Origin: Flemingiibacterium sp045644145
GTDB lineage: Bacteria; Bacillota; Clostridia; Oscillospirales; CAG-272
Length of the DNA: 41,503 nucleotides
Assembly (NCBI GenBank): GCA_045644145.1
Contig: JAZRGK010000036.1
Location: 1 to 41,503 of the forward strand
Direction: 5' to 3'
Part shown: in pieces, positions 24,116-31,407 of the stretch
Layout of the letters: each line of letters begins with the position of its first letter
Position numbering within the stretch: the stretch's first letter is position 1
Made by a program: the position numbers and the translations under genes
The notes under the pieces: model-generated
The model's input: the letters and a program-made list of their open reading frames with translations, nothing else
What the model was told of the DNA's origin: nothing
Database searches by the model: none

Positions 24116-25180
24116 ATGATAACAAACGAACGCATCCAAACAGATCTTACCACCAAAGATTTTTTCTACGACCTTCCCGAGGAGCTTATCGCCCAACACC
24201 CAAGCGAAATCCGCGACAACTCAAGACTTCTCACAGTAGACAGAAAAACAGGCGAGCTTGAACATAAAATATTCCACGACATCATAGATTACCTGAATCC
24301 CGGAGATGTACTGGTCATCAACGATTCCAAGGTTATCCCGGCACGCCTTTACGGTGTGAAAGAGGGGACCGGCGCAGAGATAGAATTCGTGCTTCTCCGT
24401 CAAGCAGAGCTTGATACATGGGAGGTTATGGTGCGTCCCGGCAGGAGAGTAAAGCCGGGCAGTGTTATTATATTCGGAGAGGGGCTTCTCCGTGCAGAGG
24501 TAAATGAAATTTTAGATGGCGGAAACAGACTTGTAAAGTTCGAATACGACCATTCTGCCGGCAACATCTACGATCTGCTTGACAAGATAGGAAACATGCC
24601 CCTTCCCCCGTATATAACGGAACGGCTTGCAGACAAGAGCCGCTATCAGACGGTTTACGCAAAAACCGAAGGCTCAGCAGCCGCACCCACCGCAGGGCTT
24701 CACTTCACTACTGAACTGCTTGAAAAAATCAAAGCCAAAGGTATCGCCATCGCTCCCGTTATGCTCCATGTAGGTCTTGGAACATTCCGCCCTGTCAAGG
24801 TGGACAAGCTTACAGACCACGTTATGCACTCGGAATTCATCACTGTCACCGAGGAGTCGGCGAAGCTTATAAACGAACGCCGTGCCGCAGGCGGACGTAT
24901 AATCGCGGTGGGCACTACCTCATGCCGTACCCTTGAATCCGCATCCGATGAAAACGGCATTGTTCACGCCATAAGCGGCGACACAGGAATATTCATTTAT
25001 CCGGGCTACAAATTCAAAGCCGTTGATGCGCTTATAACAAACTTCCACCTTCCCGAAAGTACGCTTCTTATGCTTGTATCCGCGTTTTCCAGCCGCGAGA
25101 TCATGATGAACGCCTACAAGACCGCGGTTGAGGAAAGGTATAGATTCTTCTCCTTCGGCGATGCGATGTTTATACGGTAA
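24116..25180 (+). CDS. queA: S-adenosylmethionine:tRNA ribosyltransferase-isomerase
   Basis: QueA transfers the ribosyl part of SAM to preQ1-modified tRNA to make epoxyqueuosine at wobble position 34. The 354-aa protein has the family start DFFYDLPEELIAQHP, VLVINDSKVIPARL, the AAPTAGLHFT motif, MLHVGLGTFRPVK and a C-terminal NFHLPESTLLML segment. The start is ATG 24116 with AAGGAG 13 nt upstream, a long spacing. It diverges from the riboswitch-dapA unit and ends in its own terminator. No other queuosine genes are in view. Confidence 0.95.
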   Translation: MITNERIQTDLTTKDFFYDLPEELIAQHPSEIRDNSRLLTVDRKTGELEHKIFHDIIDYLNPGDVLVINDSKVIPARLYGVKEGTGAEIEFVLLRQAELDTWEVMVRPGRRVKPGSVIIFGEGLLRAEVNEILDGGNRLVKFEYDHSAGNIYDLLDKIGNMPLPPYITERLADKSRYQTVYAKTEGSAAAPTAGLHFTTELLEKIKAKGIAIAPVMLHVGLGTFRPVKVDKLTDHVMHSEFITVTEESAKLINERRAAGGRIIAVGTTSCRTLESASDENGIVHAISGDTGIFIYPGYKFKAVDALITNFHLPESTLLMLVSAFSSREIMMNAYKTAVEERYRFFSFGDAMFIR

Positions 25181-25237
25181 ATCCGTTGACTCAGGCGCAT
25201 GCAAACCTCACAATCCCACACACGATATTTGCAGATC

Positions 25238-25270
25238 ACCGTCCTCATACCCCATGAGGGCGGTATTTTT
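25238..25270 (+). terminator. queA terminator
   Basis: The arms accgtcctcat / atgagggcggt with a 5-nt loop are followed by a T run. Confidence 0.85.
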
Positions 25271-25308
25271 ACGCCATTTTTACATCATTTACAGGGATTA
25301 TAATCTTA

Positions 25309-25392
25309 ATGCGCATATTATGCGCATATTTTGCAAAAAATTATTCAAAACCTATTGACAAATGTGTATTTATATGGTATAATATGCGCATA
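25309..25392. promoter_or_regulatory. Three ATGCGCATA repeats around the antitoxin promoter
   Basis: The palindrome-containing 9-mer atgcgcata occurs at 25309-25317, 25320-25328 and 25384-25392. Two copies lie upstream of the -35 box and one directly follows the -10 box. This arrangement fits an operator, plausibly for autorepression by the RelB/DinJ-like protein encoded next. Confidence 0.5.
25355..25383 (+). promoter_or_regulatory. Promoter of the antitoxin-miaA operon
   Basis: Perfect TTGACA (25355-25360) and TATAAT (25378-25383) boxes have a 17-bp spacer ending in TGG. Confidence 0.88.
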
Positions 25393-25428
25393 AATGGCAC
25401 ATAAAGTCGAAAAAGCCCGAAAAATTTG

Positions 25429-25469
25429 ATGAAAGGAAGCTTTCGCCGCGCGAAAGTATCGGCTGATAT
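25429..25469 (+). promoter_or_regulatory. Leader hairpin between ribosome site and antitoxin start
   Basis: The only good ribosome site, GAAAGGA (25431-25437), is 32 nt from the antitoxin start codon. Between them is the hairpin gctttcg (25439-25445) / cgaaag (25451-25456). The ctttc arm can also pair with gaaag of the ribosome site, so two structures are possible. The same layout occurs at 36556-36596. Confidence 0.5.
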
Positions 25470-25706
25470 ATGGCAAAGGTATCAACTAACATAAGCTTAG
25501 ACGCCGACACGAAGCAGAAGGCTCAGGCTCTTCTCTCAGAGTTCGGTCTTGACCTCTCAACGGCAGTAAATATCTTCCTCAGTCAAATGGTGAGGGAGAA
25601 CGCAATCCCCTTTGTTATCGGCAGAGATGTTTCAAACGCCGATACGCAAAACATCCCGAAAAAGAGAAAGCTTGACAAATCCGCAGGCGAGGTAAGCCGC
25701 CAATGA
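25470..25706 (+). CDS. Orphan RelB/DinJ-family antitoxin
   Basis: The 78-aa protein has the ribbon-helix-helix start of RelB/DinJ antitoxins (AKVSTNISLDADTKQKAQALLSEFGLDLSTAVNIFL), followed by a Lys-rich tail. In normal modules a RelE/YafQ-type toxin gene follows. Here the next gene is miaA, whose ATG overlaps the antitoxin stop (ATGA), and no toxin is present. An in-frame stop just upstream of ATG 25470 fixes the start, yet no ribosome site lies in the usual place. The protein may act as a stand-alone repressor of its own operon. Its neighbours suggest a recruited regulator rather than a toxin-antitoxin pair. Confidence 0.85.
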   Translation: MAKVSTNISLDADTKQKAQALLSEFGLDLSTAVNIFLSQMVRENAIPFVIGRDVSNADTQNIPKKRKLDKSAGEVSRQ

Positions 25707-26632
25707 GTACGAAGCCTCGCATAGCCGCTGTTGTAGGGCCTACCGCATCAGGCAAAACCGCACTGGCGATAGAGCTTGCTAAGATCCATAACGGCGAGAT
25801 CGTTTCCTGCGACTCCATGCAGATATACCGCGGAATGGACATCGGAACGGCAAAACCCACTTTAGAAGAAGCTTGTGGTATTACCCATCACATGATAGAC
25901 ATTATCGCCCCCGATCAAAGCTTTTCCGCCGCCGATTATGCTCCGCTTGCAAAAGCCGCAGCGGATGATATAATCTCCAGAGGAAAACTCCCGATATTTT
26001 GCGGCGGCACGGGGTTGTATCTCGATTCGGTGCTCACCGCCAATGATTATGCCGATGTAGAAACCGACCCTGAGCTTCGCGCAGCTCTTCTTGCCGAAGC
26101 CGAACAAAACGGCGCAGACGCCATGTGGCAGAAGCTTTTCGAAGTCGACCCCGACTCCGCAGTCGCGACGCACAAGAACAATGTAAAGCGAGTGGTGCGC
26201 GCTTTAGAGATATACCTATCCAGCGGTATCACAAAGGCCGAGTGGGATAATCGCTCGCGTTTACGCCCTGCCCCATATAATTCCGTTATAATAGCCTTGG
26301 ATCGCGAACGAAACGAGCTTTATTCAAGAATCGATCGCCGCGTTGATCTGATGATAGAGCTTGGATTAGAGGCGGAAGTCCGCGAGCTTGTAAATACCGG
26401 TAAGCTTCCAAGGAATTCAACTGCCGCGCAGGCAATAGGCTACAAAGAAATAATACGCTATCTGGATGGTGAGTGCACCAAAAGCGAAGCTATAGAAAGC
26501 ATAAAAATCGGCACAAGGCACTACGCAAAGCGTCAACTTACCTGGTTCAGGCGAAATCAGGGCGTGAATTGGATAAAAACGGCGCATAATTTTGAAGATA
26601 TTGTAAACATTGCAGAAAAACTATTAACTTAA
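25703..26632 (+). CDS. miaA: tRNA dimethylallyltransferase
   Basis: MiaA prenylates A37 of tRNAs reading codons that start with U. The 309-aa protein has the P-loop GPTASGKTALA, the DSMQIYRGMDIGTAKPT segment, CGGTGLYLDSVL, and the C-terminal GTRHYAKRQLTWFRR. The start is ATG 25703, in a 4-nt overlap with the antitoxin gene, so its translation is probably coupled to that gene. Confidence 0.96.
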   Translation: MSTKPRIAAVVGPTASGKTALAIELAKIHNGEIVSCDSMQIYRGMDIGTAKPTLEEACGITHHMIDIIAPDQSFSAADYAPLAKAAADDIISRGKLPIFCGGTGLYLDSVLTANDYADVETDPELRAALLAEAEQNGADAMWQKLFEVDPDSAVATHKNNVKRVVRALEIYLSSGITKAEWDNRSRLRPAPYNSVIIALDRERNELYSRIDRRVDLMIELGLEAEVRELVNTGKLPRNSTAAQAIGYKEIIRYLDGECTKSEAIESIKIGTRHYAKRQLTWFRRNQGVNWIKTAHNFEDIVNIAEKLLT

Positions 26633-26652
26633 CGGAAATTATATGCTATAAT
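26624..26652 (+). promoter_or_regulatory. Promoter of the HlyD-like gene and division cluster
   Basis: TTAACT (26624-26629) and TATAAT (26647-26652) are 17 bp apart. The -35 box overlaps the end of miaA. Confidence 0.65.
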
Positions 26653-26715
26653 ATATCGTGATATAGTGTTTAAATGCTTTGCAAACCAGCACTGTCAATA
26701 TCTTTGAGGTAAAGG

Positions 26716-27993
26716 ATGCAAAAAAACAAAGAAAAGCAAGCAAAAAACGCCTCACTTGGATTCGTTGGATATTCGGCATCAATAATCCTCTCCGTTATAG
26801 CCGTCGTGTATCTAGGATATCACTTCATAGGAAGCTTCGGAACCGAGCTTTCAACAGAGTACGCTCTGCTCGTTACCGAAAACGACGTAATGGAGTTTGA
26901 TGCGTACATACTGAGAAACGAAACCGTTGTCAATACGGTCGCTTCGGGCGGCGTAGGCTACAACTTTCCCGACGGAACCAAAGTTGGTAAAGGCAGCGAA
27001 ATCGCTTCCATTTACGGAAGTACGTCCTCATCAAACGCGGACAAGCGCGACGAGATAATAAGCTTAGATGACAAAATAGAGCTTCTTTCGGAAAGCAATG
27101 ACATAAGCGGTCTTGCCGCTTCCGATACATCCACGCTGGACAGCCGCATAGACGGATATTATATGACCATCAGAAAAAGTGCCGAGGAAAGTGTGTACGA
27201 CAATCTCCCTAAGCGCCGCGATGAATTTCTCACGCTCTTAAACAAGCGCCAGGTCATCACCGGAAAGGTTGAGAGCTTCGACTCCGCAATTGAGAATCTC
27301 AAAGCTGAGCGTGAAGCTTTAACAGCTTCTCTCGACAATGTAAGCGAAACCGTAGTTGCCGCTTCTTCCGGATTCTTCTATTCTTCCCTTGACGGGTATG
27401 AGGCAATTTTCACCGCAGATGCCGCAAGGAATATGTCTATTGCGACTTTCGACAGCATGCTTGCCCATGCCCCCACGGTATATCAGGAATCCGCTATAGG
27501 CAAGATCGCCACGGAATTCACATGGTATATAACAATGGAAACCACAAAAGAGGAGCTTCGCTACTTCAATGAAGGATATTCGTACCAAGTGATTTTCCCA
27601 TACAACAACGACACCCAGCTCACAATGAAGCTTGACGACATTGTTTCCCCTGACGGCGAGCTTCGTGCAATTCTCGTGTTCTCCTGCGGAAATATCCCGG
27701 AAGACTTCAGTTTTCAAAGAATGCAGCCCGTGGAGATCGTTCGCAGTTCATACAGCGGATACCGCGTGCCTATATCAGCAGTTCGCCTGATGGATGGCAG
27801 AATGGGTGTGTACATTCTCGTGGGCAATACTATAAACTTCAAATACATCGACGTTATTCTGGAGTCCGACGGCTACTATATCGTAGCCCCACAGGACCGT
27901 GAAAATGATCCTGAATACTACACCAAGTTAGGGCTTTACGATCTAATTATTACTGCCGGTAAGAATCTTGCCGTAGGTAAGATGATATCATAG
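26716..27993 (+). CDS. HlyD-like single-pass membrane protein
   Basis: The 425-aa protein has one N-terminal membrane helix (about residues 17-39), then an extracytoplasmic region resembling HlyD/membrane-fusion adaptors: a lipoyl-like beta segment (GVGYNFPDGTKVGKGSEIASIYG), a helical stretch (about residues 110-215) and a C-terminal beta barrel-like part (RVPISAVRLMDGRMGVYIL). The start is ATG 26716 with GAGG 6 nt upstream. Relatives occur at this same position, ahead of yggS and sepF, in other Clostridia. That suggests an envelope or division role rather than efflux, because no transporter partner is adjacent. This role is inference. Confidence 0.78.
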   Translation: MQKNKEKQAKNASLGFVGYSASIILSVIAVVYLGYHFIGSFGTELSTEYALLVTENDVMEFDAYILRNETVVNTVASGGVGYNFPDGTKVGKGSEIASIYGSTSSSNADKRDEIISLDDKIELLSESNDISGLAASDTSTLDSRIDGYYMTIRKSAEESVYDNLPKRRDEFLTLLNKRQVITGKVESFDSAIENLKAEREALTASLDNVSETVVAASSGFFYSSLDGYEAIFTADAARNMSIATFDSMLAHAPTVYQESAIGKIATEFTWYITMETTKEELRYFNEGYSYQVIFPYNNDTQLTMKLDDIVSPDGELRAILVFSCGNIPEDFSFQRMQPVEIVRSSYSGYRVPISAVRLMDGRMGVYILVGNTINFKYIDVILESDGYYIVAPQDRENDPEYYTKLGLYDLIITAGKNLAVGKMIS

Positions 27994-28013
27994 TCCGGGT
28001 TAAGGAAGAAAAC

Positions 28014-28775
28014 ATGGATACATGCGAGAACATCCGGCGTTTCGATCACGAGCTTATAGCTTCCCGTCTTAAGGAAGCAAGAAGCGAGATAGAAGCGCTG
28101 TCCGACGGCAGAAGCGTAAAGCTGCTGGCCGTAACCAAGACCGTACCGGTGGAGGTAATAAACTACGCAATAGACGAGCTTGGAATTGACACCATAGGCG
28201 AAAACAGAGTTCAAGAGTTGCTTTCGAAATACGAAAGCCTGCACAAGCCAAAATCGGGGAAGCTTGATATACACCTTATCGGTTCGCTGCAGACCAACAA
28301 GGTCAAGTACATAATCGACAAGGTGGACATGATCGAATCGGTTGACAGCTTAAAGCTTGCCGCCGAAATCGACCGTCAGGCAAAAAAACATTCCCTGACT
28401 ATGGATATTCTCATTGAAGTCAACAGCGGACGCGAGGAACAAAAGGGCGGCGTTGATCCCGACGAGCTTGAAGCTTTTGTAAAAGCTCTTGGGGAATATT
28501 CAAATCTCTGCCCTCGGGGTCTTATGACCATCGCTCCGGTATGTGTAAACAAAGATGAATATCTTAAATACTTCGGCGAAACCCGTGATCTGTTTTGGCG
28601 CATCAAATCGCTTGGACTCGATCACATAAAGGATGACCGCTGGAACGTGCTCTCTATGGGCATGAGCGGAAGCTATCCCGAAGCAATACGCGCCGGCTCA
28701 ACCGAGATACGGTTAGGTTCAACCATATTTGGCGCAAGAACATATCCCGAAACCCTAAAAAATGGAAATAAATAA
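28014..28775 (+). CDS. YggS/YlmE-family PLP-binding protein
   Basis: The 253-aa protein belongs to the COG0325 family of pyridoxal-phosphate homeostasis proteins. It has the PLP-Lys strand VKLLAVTKTVP, GENRVQELLSKY, HLIGSLQTNK, and the C-terminal LSMGMSGSYPEAI and EIRLGSTIFG phosphate-binding segments. It has no known enzymatic activity and is believed to buffer PLP. The start is ATG 28014 with AAGGAAG 5 nt upstream. It precedes sepF, as in most Gram-positive genomes (ylmE-ylmF). Confidence 0.93.
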   Translation: MDTCENIRRFDHELIASRLKEARSEIEALSDGRSVKLLAVTKTVPVEVINYAIDELGIDTIGENRVQELLSKYESLHKPKSGKLDIHLIGSLQTNKVKYIIDKVDMIESVDSLKLAAEIDRQAKKHSLTMDILIEVNSGREEQKGGVDPDELEAFVKALGEYSNLCPRGLMTIAPVCVNKDEYLKYFGETRDLFWRIKSLGLDHIKDDRWNVLSMGMSGSYPEAIRAGSTEIRLGSTIFGARTYPETLKNGNK

Positions 28776-28804
28776 TTTTGTAAAATTATTGGAGGTATAA
28801 CATA

Positions 28805-29284
28805 ATGGGACTTTTTGACAAGATTAGGAACGGCATCAACCCCGAAAGCGACCCCGGCTACGACGATCAGGATCTCTACACTCAGCAGATTCAGAACGAC
28901 TTCAACGACACTCAAATGTATCAGCAGGCTCAGTACAATGCTCAGGATCAGTACGCCGCACAGGATGACGGTATGCAGGTAAGCGGTTCTTCACTTGAAC
29001 TTAAAGTTGTGAAGCCGGAACGCTTCGACAACGTTCCCCAGATCGCTAACCATCTGCTTAACCGCCGCACCGTTGTATTAAACCTTGAGGACACCAACAA
29101 GGAAACCGCGCGCCGTCTTCTCGACTTCCTTTCCGGCGTTGCATACTCCATCAACGGCAACCTCAAGCGCGTTGCAAACAACACCTACGTTATCACCCCC
29201 TGTAACGTAGATGTATCGGACGGCCCTATCCGCGAAAAGCGTCAGAAGGAAGAAAGTTCCGATTACTACGAAAACGAAATTTAA
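28805..29284 (+). CDS. sepF: Cell division protein SepF
   Basis: SepF is a membrane-associated anchor for FtsZ that arranges the septal ring. The 159-aa protein has the expected amphipathic N-terminal helix (MGLFDKIRNGI), a Gln/Tyr/Asp-rich linker (about residues 17-55) and the SepF core (LKVVKPERFDNVPQIANHLLN, TVVLNLEDTNKETARRLLDFLSGV). The start is ATG 28805 with TTGGAGG upstream. A terminator follows before yggT, which may make expression of the downstream genes lower. Confidence 0.95.
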   Translation: MGLFDKIRNGINPESDPGYDDQDLYTQQIQNDFNDTQMYQQAQYNAQDQYAAQDDGMQVSGSSLELKVVKPERFDNVPQIANHLLNRRTVVLNLEDTNKETARRLLDFLSGVAYSINGNLKRVANNTYVITPCNVDVSDGPIREKRQKEESSDYYENEI

Positions 29285-29289
29285 CTAAA

Positions 29290-29331
29290 GAAGCCGACGG
29301 CGGAGGTATCTCCCCCGTCGTTGGCTTTTTC
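29290..29331 (+). terminator. Terminator or attenuator after sepF
   Basis: The arms aagccgacggcgga... / ...cccgtcgttggctt are followed by five Ts. Confidence 0.75.
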
Positions 29332-29355
29332 TTCGCATCCGGAGATAATTTTGTT

Positions 29356-29634
29356 GTGTTAACTTTTATTTACGTTATTACCACGCTTGTCAGCATCTTT
29401 TTGGTGATCCTTCACGGACTTATGCTCATGAGAGCCGTGTTCTCGTGGCTTCCGGTAGACGATGAAATGGGTGCTGTGAATTTTGTGTACTCTGTTACCG
29501 AGCCTGTTATTTTGCCGTTCAGGCTCGTTTTGGAGCGCTCCGAATTTGTTGCAAGTCTGCCTATCGACGTCCCGTTTTTTGCCGCGTTTTTTTCAATCGG
29601 CATCATTCAGACGTTTTTGCCTGCGGTGATTTAA
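29356..29634 (+). CDS. YggT-family membrane protein (YlmG)
   Basis: The 92-aa protein has two hydrophobic segments (about residues 1-27 and 68-90) separated by the family's conserved central part: RAVFSWLPVDDE, then EPVILPFRLVL. YggT/YlmG proteins are small membrane proteins of unclear function found beside sepF, and they have been linked to division and envelope integrity. The start is GTG 29356, with GGAG 11 nt upstream. It lies between sepF and ylmH. Confidence 0.9.
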   Translation: MLTFIYVITTLVSIFLVILHGLMLMRAVFSWLPVDDEMGAVNFVYSVTEPVILPFRLVLERSEFVASLPIDVPFFAAFFSIGIIQTFLPAVI

Positions 29635-29639
29635 CGGAT

Positions 29640-30476
29640 ATGAACATCTTATCACATCTCACCGACGATGAAATCAGGCTTATAAAACGCTGTGAAGAGC
29701 TTTTTTTGCGCGCCGAAAACGGCATCCCGTCAATCTCGCAATTCCTCAGTCCTCGCGAACGATTTATAATCGAAAACAGACTCTCAGCTATTTTTTCGGC
29801 GGATGAATCATCACCGCTGTGCTTTTTCTACGGCGGGTTCCCCAGTGCACAGCGCACAGTGCTCTGCACCCTGCCTGCTTACACAAGGTATACTCTCTCT
29901 GAGGAAGCCTCGTATGGGGATGTTTTTAAAAGCGAGTTTCCCGAGGCAATCGTTCCTCTAAGAATAAAATCCGGCGGCTTTGTGACCTTATCCCACCGTG
30001 ATTTTCTCGGTGCACTCACTGCATTTGGTATCGAACGCTCCGCTATGGGCGATATCATTACCGACAGTGAAGGTGCCGTAATATTTGTCGCCCCGGCAGC
30101 GGCAGGTCTTATCAAAAACGAGCTTACCTACATCGGGCGTGACAAGGTAAAGGTGTCTGATATTACACTTCCTAAAGACTTCGACCATGTTCCCGAATTC
30201 GAATCGGTTCGCGGAACCGTGGCTTCCCCAAGGCTTGATGCGGTTATTGCCGAGCTTGCCAGATGTTCCCGTGAAACCGCAAAGTCGGTTATACACAGCG
30301 GACTTGCGGAACACAACTACTTCACCGCCTCGGCCCCCGATGCCGCGGTATCAAAGGGTGATATAATTTCATGTCGAAAAACAAGCGGATGTAAAGGCGG
30401 GAAATTCATCATCGACAGTCTTGATGAACGCTCCTCCAAGGGCAGGATCATTCTTACTGCCCGCCGCTATACATAA
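29640..30476 (+). CDS. YlmH-type S4-domain RNA-binding protein
   Basis: The 278-aa protein corresponds to Bacillus YlmH. An N-terminal domain (about residues 1-170) with QFLSPRERFIIENRL and the LSHRDFLGALTAFGIERSAMGDI motif is followed by a C-terminal S4 RNA-binding domain (SPRLDAVIAELARCSRETAKSVI). YlmH-type proteins bind structured RNA, and recent work links them to ribosome quality control. The start ATG 29640 is 5 nt after the yggT stop. The ribosome site is weak, so coupling to yggT is likely. Confidence 0.92.
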   Translation: MNILSHLTDDEIRLIKRCEELFLRAENGIPSISQFLSPRERFIIENRLSAIFSADESSPLCFFYGGFPSAQRTVLCTLPAYTRYTLSEEASYGDVFKSEFPEAIVPLRIKSGGFVTLSHRDFLGALTAFGIERSAMGDIITDSEGAVIFVAPAAAGLIKNELTYIGRDKVKVSDITLPKDFDHVPEFESVRGTVASPRLDAVIAELARCSRETAKSVIHSGLAEHNYFTASAPDAAVSKGDIISCRKTSGCKGGKFIIDSLDERSSKGRIILTARRYT

Positions 30477-30496
30477 AAATGAAAGGATGTAAAGAA

Positions 30497-31375
30497 ATGC
30501 TTCCACCGCATGAATTAAGGAATAAAACTTTCACAAAAGCAGTGCGCGGATACAATCCCGTTGAAGTGGACGAGTACATTGATTTTCTCATTGAAAAGTA
30601 CACTGAGCTTTACCGCGAAAACGACGAACTTGAGCGCAAGTTGAAAACTACCCTTACCCGTCTTGATGAGATAAAGAACGACGAGGATTCCATTCGCAGT
30701 ACGCTTATTGATGCAAAGCGTGCGGCAAACAAAATAAAGGCAGATGCAGAAGAGCGTGCGGAAAATATTGTGCGCAGCGCAAAGGCATCCTGCAATACTA
30801 TTCTTTCTGATTTCAACGTAAAGATTGAAGCAGGCAGAGATATGTTAGCAGAACTTCAGCGTGATGCATTTGCTCTCAAAAACGAGCTTTTTACCCGTTA
30901 CAGTGAGCATATCAAATTTATCGAAAAGCTGACCGAAGATATGGATGAATCTGCAATTCCAGAGCCCGGCGAGCTTCACCGTAAGGCAGTAGATGCGATC
31001 AAGAACGACATTGCGAACATGTACCGCTCGAAGTCCGATGAAACCGCAGATGTGCCGGAAACGGAAAAATATACTGCCCCAGATGGTATACAGACTGATA
31101 CAGAAAGTGATATTTTCGATGAGGGAGAGCCGCTTGTAGTTGATCGCGAGCCGCTTACCTCCCCCGCAAAGCAGGGATTAAGAGATTCTGTAAAAGAACT
31201 TAACCGCATTTACAAAGATTCGGGCGATGAAATAATCAACACCCCCGACAGCGATATCGAAGATGATGCCGGATATCTTGATTTTGTTAGATCTGTCACC
31301 GGCAAAACCGATTCAAAGAAAGACGCGGATTTTGATATGCTGTTTGATGACGGCAAGAAAAAAAGAAGAAAATAA
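30497..31375 (+). CDS. divIVA: DivIVA-domain protein
   Basis: DivIVA is a coiled-coil protein that recognises curved membrane and guides division, septum placement or pole-related processes. The 292-aa protein starts with the conserved membrane-binding region (PHELRNKTFTKAVRGYNPVEVDEYI), then a coiled coil (about residues 35-150), and ends in an acidic Asp/Glu-rich low-complexity tail longer than in Bacillus, with a basic KKKRRK end. The start is ATG 30497 with AAAGGA 9 nt upstream. An in-frame ATG at 30479 overlaps that site. Confidence 0.92.
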   Translation: MLPPHELRNKTFTKAVRGYNPVEVDEYIDFLIEKYTELYRENDELERKLKTTLTRLDEIKNDEDSIRSTLIDAKRAANKIKADAEERAENIVRSAKASCNTILSDFNVKIEAGRDMLAELQRDAFALKNELFTRYSEHIKFIEKLTEDMDESAIPEPGELHRKAVDAIKNDIANMYRSKSDETADVPETEKYTAPDGIQTDTESDIFDEGEPLVVDREPLTSPAKQGLRDSVKELNRIYKDSGDEIINTPDSDIEDDAGYLDFVRSVTGKTDSKKDADFDMLFDDGKKKRRK

Positions 31376-31407
31376 TCAACAATCAATATAAGTAAGGAGC
31401 AAAACCT

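Noticed and set aside
25703..26632. RelE-type toxin expected after the RelB-like antitoxin
   Set aside because: The overlapping downstream gene is clearly miaA, with a P-loop and all family motifs.
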